A stretch of DNA of 5,697 nt from Gammaproteobacteria bacterium (lineage in GTDB: Bacteria; Pseudomonadota; Gammaproteobacteria; UBA9214), in contig JAOTTU010000125.1 in NCBI GenBank assembly GCA_029864225.1, positions 1 through 5,697 of the forward strand, written 5' to 3'. Both the position numbers and the translations under genes were made by a program. This document shows positions 1 through 5,536 of the stretch, one piece after another (position 1 is the first letter of the stretch; each line of letters begins with the position of its first letter). The notes under the pieces were generated by a model. That model was not told the origin of the DNA. It did no database searches and worked only from the letters and a program-made list of their open reading frames with translations.

Positions 1-54
1 GATCATCGCCGTCTTCCCGTAGTCCGGCGCCAGAACAAGCCTTCCAGATGCCAT
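1..54 (-). CDS. 5' end of an unidentified gene (partial), coupled to the FAD oxidoreductase
   Basis: On the minus strand an ATG at 54-52 shares its A with the TGA stop (56-54) of the FAD-binding oxidoreductase, a TGATG arrangement typical of translational coupling. The frame stays open to the window edge and gives 18 residues, MASGRLVLAPDYGKTAMI. That is too short to recognise a family. The overlap and the matching GC-rich composition suggest it is the next gene of the same operon. The call rests on the overlap alone; a chance ATG at this spot cannot be excluded. Confidence 0.5.
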   Translation of the reverse strand, partial: MASGRLVLAPDYGKTAMI

Positions 55-1451
55 CATTCGTCGAATAACAGGCCGCGGTAGTGGCGATACCAGTCGCTCT
101 GGAAGTGTTCCTCTGGGTCATATACCCGCTTCAGCTCCAGGAACTGGCGCAGTTGTGGATAGCACCGCTCCACCTGTTCGCGCGTGGCCCACCTATGGTA
201 CGTGAGGTAGTAGTTTCCACCGCGCTCGATTGCGAGGTCGATGAGTCGCCGGAAGGCGTCTGCGGAATGGGCGATACCATTTGGGGTATGGACTGTATGA
301 AGGTTGAAAATCACGCAGGCCCAGGGTTTGCTGGCCCAGGCCAGGAACGACACCTCGTCGCGCTCGATGAGCCTGATGGTCCCATAGATGACGTCGACCT
401 GATGCTTACGGAAATCTTCGGCGGCGGCCACCATGAAGTCTGCCAGCCGCTCGCGCGGGACGAACAGTTCCGAGATCATTTCGGTTGCCCGAAATGAAGC
501 CCCGAGGGCCTCATCGAGACGCCGATGGTAGCCATCCTCATAGTCCGCTAGCTGGTGCTGGTCCGAGGAGTAAATCTGTCCTGATGTCGCCAGATAGTGC
601 TCACTATAGAGCTTGAAAGCAAGTCGTTTGTCGGTGTGCGCGAGCGAGATCAGGCGCCTCCAGTCATCGCGGGAAAGCACCTGCTGGTCGGCAGGTGGTG
701 GCTGTTCCCGCTCGACTGGCCGGTAACACGAGAACACCCCGGTGCGCAGGAAGTCTTCGGATGTGTCGTCGGTCGCGAATTGGAAGTCTCCGTACAGAAA
801 GCCATCACCGATCCGATCATTGAAGCGTCTCACAAGATCGTCAATCTTCGCCAGCTCGACGACACGCTCGAGGGTTCGCCGCGGCACGAGTCGCAGAGTC
901 GCCGCATAAATGCAACCGAACAACCCGTAGCCTCCTACGACGAGGCGGAACAGCTCAATGTTATGGCCGCGGCTGCACTCGATTGTCTCGCCGTTCGCGT
1001 TCACAAGTAGGAGTGACACGACGTCGGAGACGAAGGGCCCCATTGTCAGCCCCCGCCCGTGAGCGTTCGCAGAGATCGTGCCGCCGACCGAAATCCGATC
1101 AGCCCCTGTCTGCTTTTGCGCGATTGTCCACGGGCGCGGCAGGCCGGCCTGAACATCGTCGAGATACTCAATCAAATCGGGCCACTGAATACCGGCCTCG
1201 ACCTCGACCAGACCGCGCTCGAAATCGAAGTGAAGCACCCGGTTCAGTGCCCTCGTGTCGAGCAACAGTCCCCCATTGCAAAACTGCTGGCCGCCCATCG
1301 CGTAGCGACCGCCGGCCACAGCTACGGGAACCCCAAGCACGCGTGCCCGTGCGACCCCTGCCCGTATCGCTTGCAGTGAGTCGACGGAGACGACCTCGGC
1401 GGCCTCCGAGGCATTCAGCTCCGAGTGGAGATCGTTGACTGCGACGCCCAT
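54..1451 (-). CDS. FAD-binding oxidoreductase, VAO/PCMH fold (aldonolactone oxidase/DprE1-like)
   Basis: A 465-residue flavoprotein of the vanillyl-alcohol oxidase/PCMH superfamily. The N-terminal FAD-binding half (about residues 15-190) carries AGGRYAMGG (46-54), GADRISVGGTISANAHGRG (116-134) and the VVGGYGLFG turn (171-179), which would hold the FAD pyrophosphate. The C-terminal substrate half ends in YPQLRQFLELKRVYDPEEHF (431-450) and QSDW (451-454), like the tail of sugar-lactone oxidases. Lactone oxidases that bind FAD covalently have His in the first loop (GHS or RHS); here the loop reads GRYA, so FAD is probably non-covalent, as in DprE1 or plant galactonolactone dehydrogenase. The frame is open up to 1658, but that extension lies inside the upstream membrane-protein gene. 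I therefore chose the ATG at 1451, 29 bases after that gene's stop; the ribosome site there is weak. No signal peptide is visible. The substrate is unknown. Confidence 0.87.
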   Translation of the reverse strand: MGVAVNDLHSELNASEAAEVVSVDSLQAIRAGVARARVLGVPVAVAGGRYAMGGQQFCNGGLLLDTRALNRVLHFDFERGLVEVEAGIQWPDLIEYLDDVQAGLPRPWTIAQKQTGADRISVGGTISANAHGRGLTMGPFVSDVVSLLLVNANGETIECSRGHNIELFRLVVGGYGLFGCIYAATLRLVPRRTLERVVELAKIDDLVRRFNDRIGDGFLYGDFQFATDDTSEDFLRTGVFSCYRPVEREQPPPADQQVLSRDDWRRLISLAHTDKRLAFKLYSEHYLATSGQIYSSDQHQLADYEDGYHRRLDEALGASFRATEMISELFVPRERLADFMVAAAEDFRKHQVDVIYGTIRLIERDEVSFLAWASKPWACVIFNLHTVHTPNGIAHSADAFRRLIDLAIERGGNYYLTYHRWATREQVERCYPQLRQFLELKRVYDPEEHFQSDWYRHYRGLLFDE

Positions 1452-1480
1452 TATCCGTTTCGGCTGACTTGGCGTTCGGT

Positions 1481-2140
1481 TCAGGCGGCGCTGATGCGCA
1501 TCCGATTGATCAGCAGGATGCTTGTTCCCCCCACCCAGACAATGTAGAACACGAGATTGAGAAAGCCGGCCCCATGCGGAGACCAGAATCCGCCATGGTT
1601 TAAGGCGGTTGTGCTGGCCACTGCCCACAGTCCCGCGACAAGACTCACCCGGCCCCACCAGGCGGGAATGAATCGGGTGCGGAGCGCGGCTACGGCAACC
1701 GGAAGGAAGAACCCTGCGCTGATGATATTCTGGCCCGTGTCGATAACGGAACCGAGGTGGAAGATGACCGCCACGGTATCCGGAGAGATATCACCGATAC
1801 TGATGAAAGCCAAGCCACTGCGCATGATGGTCGCGGCCGAGCCAAGCGCTAAAGCGACTACGAACGACATTCCCGCGGCAACCGCAAGAAGCGGTTCGCG
1901 GGCATCCAGCATGGCCATAACAAGCGCAGACATGAACCAGATCATTGCGAGCGTGCCAAGTCCCTGAACGAACATGCTCCAAATCACTCGGGCGTGGTTG
2001 TCCGCAAAGAATCTGAGGATGGCCCCTGGATCGTCGGCAACTGTCGGCCCGTTTCCGTAGATCAACCACCCTATAACGAACAAGACAACGCTCATCAGTC
2101 CTCCGGCGGCCGCGAGCCGGTCCCACATCTCTCTAGTCAT
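1481..2140 (-). CDS. six-helix integral membrane protein, DUF4386-like
   Basis: A 219-residue, strongly hydrophobic protein with about six predicted membrane helices near residues 10-29, 51-76, 84-108, 122-150, 160-181 and 190-212. Charged residues are confined to the short N-terminus (MTREMWDR), the loops and the RMR near the C-terminus. The overall layout, with a polar loop GNGPTVADDPGAI after helix 1 and a SVIDTGQNIISAGF segment in helix 4, resembles the DUF4386-type membrane proteins of unknown function; this assignment is from memory of the family and is tentative. Its ATG is preceded by GGAGG with an 8-base spacer, the best ribosome site in the left half. It is the first clear gene of a leftward unit with the FAD oxidoreductase 29 bases downstream, so it may anchor the flavoprotein or serve the same pathway (inference). 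Confidence 0.82.
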   Translation of the reverse strand: MTREMWDRLAAAGGLMSVVLFVIGWLIYGNGPTVADDPGAILRFFADNHARVIWSMFVQGLGTLAMIWFMSALVMAMLDAREPLLAVAAGMSFVVALALGSAATIMRSGLAFISIGDISPDTVAVIFHLGSVIDTGQNIISAGFFLPVAVAALRTRFIPAWWGRVSLVAGLWAVASTTALNHGGFWSPHGAGFLNLVFYIVWVGGTSILLINRMRISAA

Positions 2141-2173
2141 TATTCAGTCCTCCGCGGACTTTGGTAGGGAGAT

Positions 2174-2479
2174 TCAGGATAACCGATAAATGGCGAGAAT
2201 CAACTTGAGCATCAATCTTGGTGGTAACGCATCCATGGGGTGATGTCTCCATGGGGCATGAAGCCGCCGTTCTTTGCGATCATCACACCAGCTGCCGACC
2301 CGGATCTTGCTCATCCCGCTGCGGCCTGTCGGAAACAGCGACGCATGCCATGCGAACAACCTGTTTTCGGTCAGCGTTTCGGCATAGTTGCCGGTTGCAT
2401 CCAGCGTCATCTCGACCACGCCCTCGACATCGCAGTCTGCAGGAGCAAGACTGTCTAAGTTAGCGTTTTTAAGTGACAA
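2174..2479 (-). pseudogene. Fic-family protein remnant (DUF4172/Fic junction), truncated at both ends
   Basis: The minus-strand frame encodes a stretch typical of DUF4172-containing Fic proteins, just before the Fic core: LAPADCDVEGVVEMTLDA (residues 11-28), then LFAWHASLFPTGRSG (41-55) and MSKIRVGSW (56-64). In full-length relatives this segment is preceded by an N-terminal DUF4172 domain and followed by the AMP-transferring core with HPFxxGNGR. Here a TAA stop lies directly upstream of the frame at 2482-2480, and the only initiators are a TTG (2479) or the internal ATG at 2410. After about residue 70 the sequence loses resemblance (RRLHAPWRHHP...), and no HPFxxGNGR is present in any frame. 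Clear homology spans roughly 2455-2270. It is a dead fragment left by deletion or recombination, not a working enzyme. The family recognition is from memory of the motif. Confidence 0.72.
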
Positions 2480-2564
2480 TTACGAATTCGCCACAGACAG
2501 CGTGGACTTTAGGGGAAAGGGCATCTATTCTTCCTGTACGCTGCGGCGGCTTGTCCCGCGGTGC

Positions 2565-2594
2565 TTGGCTATTCGCCTTTTGTCACGCGATAAT
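2565..2594 (+). promoter_or_regulatory. candidate sigma70 promoter for the aldehyde dehydrogenase unit
   Basis: TTGGCT (2565-2570) and GATAAT (2589-2594) are separated by 18 bases and lie about 80 bases upstream of the aldehyde dehydrogenase ATG. The boxes are close to the TTGACA/TATAAT consensus but not perfect. Related acetaldehyde dehydrogenase genes are often controlled by a sigma54 activator; no convincing GG/GC -24/-12 pair is seen here. This is a pattern match only. Confidence 0.3.
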
Positions 2595-2619
2595 TTGCAT
2601 GTCAGGTTTCTCAATGCAA
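2595..2619. promoter_or_regulatory. inverted repeat just downstream of the candidate -10, possible operator
   Basis: TTGCAT (2595-2600) and ATGCAA (2614-2619) are perfect 6-base inverted arms around a 13-base centre. The repeat begins at the base after the candidate -10 box, so it would cover the transcription start, where a repressor could act. The arms are short and could arise by chance. Confidence 0.25.
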
Positions 2620-2676
2620 CTGTGGGAAATTTGGCTCTTAGTAATGATGGCAAGTTAAAAACCAGAGGTTAACGCT

Positions 2677-4173
2677 ATGGCTTATCAAAGACCTAATTTC
2701 AAGACGCAATACGAGAATTATATTGGTGGGAGATGGGTAGCCCCCGTTGATGGTAAATATTTTGACGATATTTCCCCCGTTGATGGAAGTGTCATTGCCA
2801 AAGTACCGAGATCCAATGACAAGGATATTGATCTGGCCGTTAAAGCTGCCTGGAAAGCAGCCGCGACGTGGAGCAAAACCTCAGCGACGGAACGCTGTAA
2901 CCTCATATTAAAAATTGCCGATCGCATAGAAGAAAACCTGGAAAATCTGGCAGTGGTCGAAACCTGGGATAATGGTAAAGCCGTTCGAGAAACCCTGGCG
3001 GCGGATATTCCATTAGCAGTCGATCACTTCCGTTACTTCGGCAGTGTAATACGTGCTGAAGCAGGAGAGATCTCCGACCTTGATGCAAATACTGTTTCTA
3101 TGGAAGTCCATGAACCATTGGGCGTAGTAGGTCAGATTATCCCCTGGAACTTTCCGATTCTTATGGCGACGTGGAAACTGGCCCCAGCGTTAGCTGCCGG
3201 CAACTGCGTTGTTTTAAAACCAGCAGAACAAACCCCGGTATCTATACTGTTCCTGATTGAAGCAATCGCTGATGTACTTCCTGCCGGGGTCTTGAATGTT
3301 GTTAATGGATTCGGCCCGGAAGCAGGTAAACCTCTGGCAACACATAAGGATATTAAGAAAGTTGCATTTACAGGGGAAACTACGACAGGACGACTCATCA
3401 TGCAATATGCATCAGAGAATATCATTCCTGTAACTTTGGAGCTTGGCGGTAAATCACCCAACATTTTCTTCGAAAGTGTCATGGCTAAAGACGATAACTT
3501 CCTTGACAAGTCCATCGAAGGACTAGTCTTGTTTGCCTTTAACCAGGGTGAGGTTTGTACTTGTCCATCTCGCGCATTGATTCAAGAAAGTATTTATGAT
3601 GAATTTATGAAGCGGTGTTTAAAGCGTATTGGGGCAATCACCATGGGAGACACGCTTGATGCAAGCACAATGATGGGTGCACAAGCCTCCAATGATCAGT
3701 ATGAAAAAATATTGAATTACATTGATGTCGGTAAACAGGAAGGAGCAGAACTCCTGATTGGAGGTGAAGCATACAAGAATAAAACTTACCCGAATGGCTA
3801 TTACATTCAGCCGACTGTCTTCAAAGGCAACAACAAGATGCGGATCTTCCAGGAGGAAATATTCGGGCCTGTCCTGAGTGTGACCACATTCAAGGATGAG
3901 GCTGAAGCATTGGATATTGCCAATGACACTTTATACGGGCTTGGTGCTGGCGTATGGACGCGCGATGTACATCAAATGCAAACATTTGCCCGCGGTATTG
4001 AAGCGGGTCGAGTTTGGTGTAATTGCTACCATGCTTATCCTGCGCACGCTTCATTCGGCGGATACAAAAAATCCGGCTTTGGGCGAGAAAACCACAAGAT
4101 GATGCTCAATCACTACCGTCATACCAAGAATGTGTTGATGTCTTATGACAAAAATCCACTAGGATTCTTCTAA
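2677..4173 (+). CDS. NAD-dependent aldehyde dehydrogenase, ExaC/AcoD type (acetaldehyde dehydrogenase)
   Basis: A 498-residue class-3-fold aldehyde dehydrogenase, close to the usual length of about 506 for the ExaC/AcoD group. These are cytoplasmic enzymes that oxidise acetaldehyde and other short aldehydes to carboxylates with NAD+. Visible motifs are PWNFP (156-160) with oxyanion Asn158, KPAEQTP (181-187) for coenzyme binding, FTGETTTGR (231-239), ELGGKSPNI (255-263) with general base Glu255, catalytic Cys294 in GEVCTCPSR (291-299), and EEIFGPV (393-399). The C-terminal block CNCYHAYPAHASFGGYKKSG (448-467), followed by FGRENHKMML, is a signature of this subgroup. AGAGG (2664-2668) precedes the ATG by 8 bases. 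A DUF779 gene follows 62 bases downstream, the usual partner of this subgroup. The active site is complete and nothing is broken. The exact aldehyde is inferred, not shown; the gene could be named exaC or acoD by homology. Confidence 0.93.
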   Translation: MAYQRPNFKTQYENYIGGRWVAPVDGKYFDDISPVDGSVIAKVPRSNDKDIDLAVKAAWKAAATWSKTSATERCNLILKIADRIEENLENLAVVETWDNGKAVRETLAADIPLAVDHFRYFGSVIRAEAGEISDLDANTVSMEVHEPLGVVGQIIPWNFPILMATWKLAPALAAGNCVVLKPAEQTPVSILFLIEAIADVLPAGVLNVVNGFGPEAGKPLATHKDIKKVAFTGETTTGRLIMQYASENIIPVTLELGGKSPNIFFESVMAKDDNFLDKSIEGLVLFAFNQGEVCTCPSRALIQESIYDEFMKRCLKRIGAITMGDTLDASTMMGAQASNDQYEKILNYIDVGKQEGAELLIGGEAYKNKTYPNGYYIQPTVFKGNNKMRIFQEEIFGPVLSVTTFKDEAEALDIANDTLYGLGAGVWTRDVHQMQTFARGIEAGRVWCNCYHAYPAHASFGGYKKSGFGRENHKMMLNHYRHTKNVLMSYDKNPLGFF

Positions 4174-4188
4174 ACAGGTAATTGGGTT

Positions 4189-4215
4189 ATGGGCAGTTCG
4201 TAAAGAACTGCCCAT
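4189..4215 (+). terminator. perfect 11-bp hairpin between the aldehyde dehydrogenase and DUF779 genes
   Basis: ATGGGCAGTTC (4189-4199) and GAACTGCCCAT (4205-4215) pair perfectly around a 5-base GTAAA loop. The hairpin begins 15 bases after the dehydrogenase stop and ends 20 bases before the DUF779 ATG, leaving that gene's ribosome site free. Only a weak T-rich stretch (GTCTTTG) follows, so full termination is doubtful. Partial termination, or protection of the upstream message from 3' decay so that the dehydrogenase is made in excess, would fit (inference). Confidence 0.5.
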
Positions 4216-4235
4216 GTCTTTGACTGGAGATCTAT

Positions 4236-4604
4236 ATGTATGTAGAACGACTATCAGTTACAGACAAAGCCAAAGTAATTATCGATCAATTGCGAAAACA
4301 GCATGGAGAGCTGATGTTTCATCAAAGCGGGGGCTGCTGTGATGGCTCTGCTCCCATGTGTTTTGCAAAAGGTGATTTTCTGATTGGTTCCAGGGATTTA
4401 TGTTTGGGTGAAATTCATGGATGCAAATTTTATATGGCATCCGATCAATTTGAGTACTACAAAAACATGCAAATAACTATTGATGTCTCAGAGGGCAGGG
4501 GGTCGAGTTTCTCATTGGAAATCCCGCTGGGTGTGAGATTTATGTCACTTTCAAGAATATTTACAGATGATGAAATAGAAAATATTAGACCAATTGAAAC
4601 CTGA
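4236..4604 (+). CDS. DUF779 family protein, aldehyde dehydrogenase partner
   Basis: A 122-residue soluble protein matching the DUF779 family over its full length. The family hallmark HQSGGCCDGSAPMC (29-42) holds Cys34, Cys35 and Cys42; further Cys are at 56 and 63. The later part has the conserved QFEYYKNMQITIDV (71-84), GRGSSFSLE (87-95) and a SRIFTDDEI tail (106-114). DUF779 genes are commonly found beside ExaC/AcoD-type aldehyde dehydrogenases, as here, but I know of no established biochemical role. The paired Cys and His29 suggest metal binding or thiol chemistry (inference). The ATG at 4236 has GGAGA (4226-4230) five bases upstream, a good site. An overlapping ATG at 4240 is out of frame. 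No signal peptide or membrane segment is seen. Confidence 0.9.
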   Translation: MYVERLSVTDKAKVIIDQLRKQHGELMFHQSGGCCDGSAPMCFAKGDFLIGSRDLCLGEIHGCKFYMASDQFEYYKNMQITIDVSEGRGSSFSLEIPLGVRFMSLSRIFTDDEIENIRPIET

Positions 4605-4733
4605 GGAAGGCCTGATTAATTTATCTTTCGTCATTCCGGCGAAGGCCGGAATCCAGTAACTGCCTGATTGCCAACTGCTGGATTCCGTTCTCCGCTGCGC
4701 TCCGCCCGGAGTGATGGCTTGATCAGACTTTCC
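4605..4733. repeat. intergenic inverted-repeat element with an ATTCCGGC/GCCGGAAT core
   Basis: The core is a perfect palindrome, ATTCCGGC (4633-4640) GAAG GCCGGAAT (4645-4652), inside the familiar CGTCATTCC...GGAATCCAG unit (4629-4656). A second half follows in inverse order: CTGGATTCC (4678-4686) mirrors GGAATCCAG (4648-4656), and CCGGAGTGATGG (4706-4717) imperfectly mirrors the outer CGTCATTCCGG. A further imperfect pair flanks this, 4605-4616 with 4722-4733, matching at 10 of 12 positions. Such units are dispersed in many copies in beta- and gammaproteobacterial genomes and resemble neisserial dRS3 and REP-like repeats. It begins at the base after the DUF779 stop and could also act as a terminator between the converging units. 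Confidence 0.75.
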
Positions 4734-4993
4734 CTTAAGGTGTTCCACTAGACAAAGCGTTCGCTATCCGCGGCGTCAGAGTGGTTCTCCGCCGATATCC
4801 GATGTGAAATCCATGCTGTCGCATACTGGTCTGAGGATCCGACAGCAACGTGCCGTTGCCCAGCATGTCAACAATGGACGTCAGCGCGATGCAGGCAGGA
4901 GACACAAAATCGGCGTTGCGTATATCGTCTGACGCATTCGTGAATGTTTCATGCTATGCAATGAGGAAAAAACAAGACGCAATCTCTTTATTC
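4734..4993. other. intergenic stretch without a supported gene
   Basis: This stretch lies between the repeat element and the stop of the DUF2380-type gene. It contains no frame with a convincing start and ribosome site. The longest open frame on the minus strand runs 4953-4735 (72 codons, stop TAA at 4737-4735), with no ATG at its head. Its peptide, including MRQHGFHIGYRRRTTLTPR, looks protein-like, but I do not recognise it, and it may be a gene remnant. Just downstream of the DUF2380 gene, on the minus strand, a six-T run follows a weak 4-bp AAGA/TCTT stem (about 4990-4967), a poor terminator candidate. Confidence 0.4.
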
Positions 4994-5536
4994 TTACTTT
5001 TGCATTTGTTTGGCAGGCGGTGAATATCGGTTATCAAGGGCATTATCTATTTTAACAGTAAGACTTTCGACGGCTTTGACCGTTAGCTTTTGATTTGGCC
5101 CTTTTGCCTCAGAAACATAGTCGCCTATCAATTTAGCATCGCTGACTCTAATTAAATGCCCCATCAAATAGGCAAACAAAAAACTGGGTTTATGAAGTCT
5201 ACCAACAAGCACATAGTCAGCGCCAAACTGCTTGCCTAAATTCGCAGCAATATCATTATGATCAAATAAATATCCAAAGCCACTATCGGCATTTTCCTGG
5301 CTCTTTGGGTCAATGCTAATAATTACATAACCCGCTTTCTTAAGTTCCGCTTCCAATAACGGTTTTATGGATGCCGTTCGTTTAATCTCTGCAGGTATTC
5401 GTGGAGCCAATGTTAAATCTTTAAGTTCAAAGTCAAGAATTGCAATTTTGGTTTCCGCAAACACGCCAATGCTCATAAGACATAATATGAATGAGCTGAC
5501 TACGCGAGGTATCCACAGGTATTTTTTAGAATTCAT
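4994..5536 (-). CDS. exported DUF2380/DUF3280-type protein of unknown function
   Basis: A 180-residue protein with an N-terminal signal peptide: basic MNSKK, hydrophobic core around 8-25, probable cleavage after VFA (25-27). The mature part opens with KIAILDFELKDLTL (30-43) and contains RTASIKPLLE (53-62), GFGYLFDHNDIAANLGKQFG (86-105), ADYVLVGRLHKPSFLF (106-121) and VSDAKLIGDYV (131-141). I recognise this pattern as the DUF2380/DUF3280 family of Proteobacteria. The 'ADYVLVG' strand and 'FGADY' step resemble the TolB/CsgG-like fold used by periplasmic accessory proteins (inference). I chose the ATG at 5536 over a TTG two codons upstream, because this ATG overlaps the stop of the preceding gene (ATGA) and lies 8 bases after AGGG. 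No function is established. An association with quinoprotein alcohol oxidation would fit the nearby aldehyde dehydrogenase but is not shown. Confidence 0.8.
   Translation of the reverse strand: MNSKKYLWIPRVVSSFILCLMSIGVFAETKIAILDFELKDLTLAPRIPAEIKRTASIKPLLEAELKKAGYVIISIDPKSQENADSGFGYLFDHNDIAANLGKQFGADYVLVGRLHKPSFLFAYLMGHLIRVSDAKLIGDYVSEAKGPNQKLTVKAVESLTVKIDNALDNRYSPPAKQMQK

Noticed and set aside
81..1438. Several plus-strand open frames of 106-151 codons opposite the oxidoreductase.
   Set aside because: They are antisense shadows in GC-rich coding DNA. Their peptides are Arg/Pro-rich or featureless and none has a convincing ribosome site.
1452..1658. N-terminal extension of the FAD oxidoreductase frame to an ATG at 1658, adding 69 residues.
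   Set aside because: The extension overlaps the membrane-protein gene in another frame, is rich in Arg, Gln and Ser without family character, and precedes the start of the FAD-domain homology. The ATG at 1451 fits the gene spacing.
2232..2256. Repeated CCATGGGG motif at 2232 and 2249.
   Set aside because: There are only two short copies in the degraded Fic tail. They are too short to support a functional repeat.
2218..2672. Plus-strand frames covering the Fic relic and the dehydrogenase upstream region.
   Set aside because: They are opposite or out of phase with the Fic-like sequence, match no family I recognise, and run into the probable promoter region.
2460..2676. A sigma54 -24/-12 promoter upstream of the aldehyde dehydrogenase, expected from related operons.
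   Set aside because: The nearest match, TTGTCACG followed by TTGCA, has a 7-base gap instead of 4 and lacks the GG pair.
4551..4748. Minus-strand 65-codon frame containing a WIPAFAGMT peptide.
   Set aside because: This peptide is the well-known spurious translation of the CGTCATTCCGGC...GGAATCCAG repeat and not a gene.
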